The translations under genes were made by a program, and so were the position numbers. Positions 5,437 to 6,015 of a DNA stretch of 6,015 nucleotides are shown one piece after another. Position 1 is the first letter of the stretch. Each line of letters starts with the position of its first letter. The notes below the pieces were generated by a model. It ran no database searches. It was not told the origin of the DNA and saw nothing but the letters and a program-made list of their open reading frames with translations. This DNA is from JBNJDW01 sp051745265 (GTDB lineage: Bacteria; Pseudomonadota; Alphaproteobacteria; Micavibrionales; CSBR16-224). Location: contig JBNJDW010000119.1 in the NCBI GenBank assembly GCA_051745265.1, positions 1 to 6,015 of the forward strand, in the 5' to 3' direction.

Positions 5437-6015
5437 TTATTCTACCGCCCAGTTTTCAATCAACATGTCTGAAGAGGCGTTAAAATTAGAAGTGCGGCTC
5501 AGCGTTATGATATAAACAACATCTTTATGCTCAGGTTTCGCGCCCCCTTCTAGGGTCAAGGTCACTGGCAACGCGATTGTCACTTTATAGCGGGAATCAA
5601 TAACACCACTTTCCCGAAAAACCGGGGCAGATGCAGGCTTGGCCGTTATTTTTGTATACTGGGGAACCCCCCGTTTTAAAATGTGATCGTCCTGCAGATA
5701 ATGAGTCAGCTTATCCCACCCCCATATTGTAAAATGGCGGGAGGACTGCTGCAGCCTCTCTCTATAATTCTGATGATCAAATGTCATTGTCTCGGTCACC
5801 GCCTGACTGACCCATGACGTTAATGCCGCCTGTGAAAGCACCGGCTCATCCAAAGGGATAGTCTGGCGCATAAGACCGTTTGGCGTATAGGCGTAAAATT
5901 CAGTTGTATTTATTTCCTTGATCTGCGTCCAAGGCCCGACACTTTCTTGAATAAAATTCTTCGCCGTATAGAACAATGCGGGCAATAGCGCCACCAACAG
6001 ACCCAGAACCAGCCC
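5437..6015 (-). CDS. DotI/IcmL-like type IVB secretion protein, C-terminal part
   Basis: The frame is open to the right edge, so the gene is N-terminally cut by the window; 192 residues are visible. The first in-frame start-like codon (TTG 5997) lies inside a hydrophobic segment that continues upstream (GLVLGLLVALLPALFY), so it is unlikely to be the real start. The visible part is the end of a membrane helix, a short linker, then a periplasmic domain. The stretch ALTSWVSQAVTETMTF, NYRERL, HFTIWGWDKL (about residues 64-103) and the later PVFRESGVIDSRYKVTIALP resemble the conserved blocks of the T4BSS DotI/IcmL/TraM family. In Legionella, DotI is an inner-membrane component of the Dot/Icm core; TraM is its counterpart in IncI plasmid transfer. 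Size is in keeping with that family (about 200 residues). No other Dot/Icm gene is visible here, so whether it belongs to a full system depends on sequence to the right. Confidence 0.72.
   Translation of the reverse strand, partial: GLVLGLLVALLPALFYTAKNFIQESVGPWTQIKEINTTEFYAYTPNGLMRQTIPLDEPVLSQAALTSWVSQAVTETMTFDHQNYRERLQQSSRHFTIWGWDKLTHYLQDDHILKRGVPQYTKITAKPASAPVFRESGVIDSRYKVTIALPVTLTLEGGAKPEHKDVVYIITLSRTSNFNASSDMLIENWAVE

Noticed and set aside
5422..5438. AAGCC/GGCTT hairpin at the end of the DotI-like gene as a terminator
   Set aside because: The stem is only 5 bp, overlaps the stop codon, and is not followed by a T-run on the minus strand.

Overview
The window reads as a chromosomal segment of an alphaproteobacterium. 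The evidence is the mix of families (CPA2 antiporter, LctP-type permease, YgaP-like rhodanese, DotI/IcmL-like protein), the moderately GC-rich coding regions and the style of the tRNA-Arg(ACG). No 16S rRNA or other taxonomic marker is present, so this placement is an inference. No phage gene, transposase or CRISPR array is visible.

Layout, left to right. The first 95 bases hold the N-terminus of a minus-strand CPA2/KefB-type cation:proton antiporter that runs off the left edge. A strong hairpin terminator (175-214) separates it from a minus-strand lipoprotein gene (222-1466, GTG start), which has a lipobox, a helical coiled-coil middle and a C-terminal domain resembling a divergent OmpA-like fold. 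Upstream of it I see a promoter-like element with an FNR/FixK-type box centred at about -41.5. Next comes a complete plus-strand tRNA-Arg(ACG) at 1728-1804 with encoded CCA.

Downstream of the tRNA lies the only plus-strand protein gene, a visibly AT-richer AAA_14/DUF4143 ATPase (about 1934-3103). It begins inside a 39-base near-palindrome that also contains a -35/-10-like pair, which suggests a palindromic promoter and a leaderless mRNA. It ends 7 bases from the stop of the convergent permease gene, with no terminator between them. A minus-facing terminator-like hairpin lies on the far side of the ATPase. I infer that the ATPase gene was inserted between the permease gene and its original terminator.

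The right third is a minus-strand block. A rhodanese/DUF2892 membrane protein (4804-5331) is followed 25 bases later by an LctP-family carboxylate permease (3111-4778), probably as one transcript. Upstream of both is the C-terminal part of a DotI/IcmL-like type IVB secretion inner-membrane protein (5437-6015), whose N-terminus lies beyond the right edge.

Functionally the genes look like separate units: ion transport, envelope lipoprotein, tRNA, a mobile-type ATPase, a sulfur-relay/organic-acid transport pair, and a secretion or conjugation component. The two best candidates for something undescribed are the palindromic start region of the ATPase and the type IVB-like component at the right edge.
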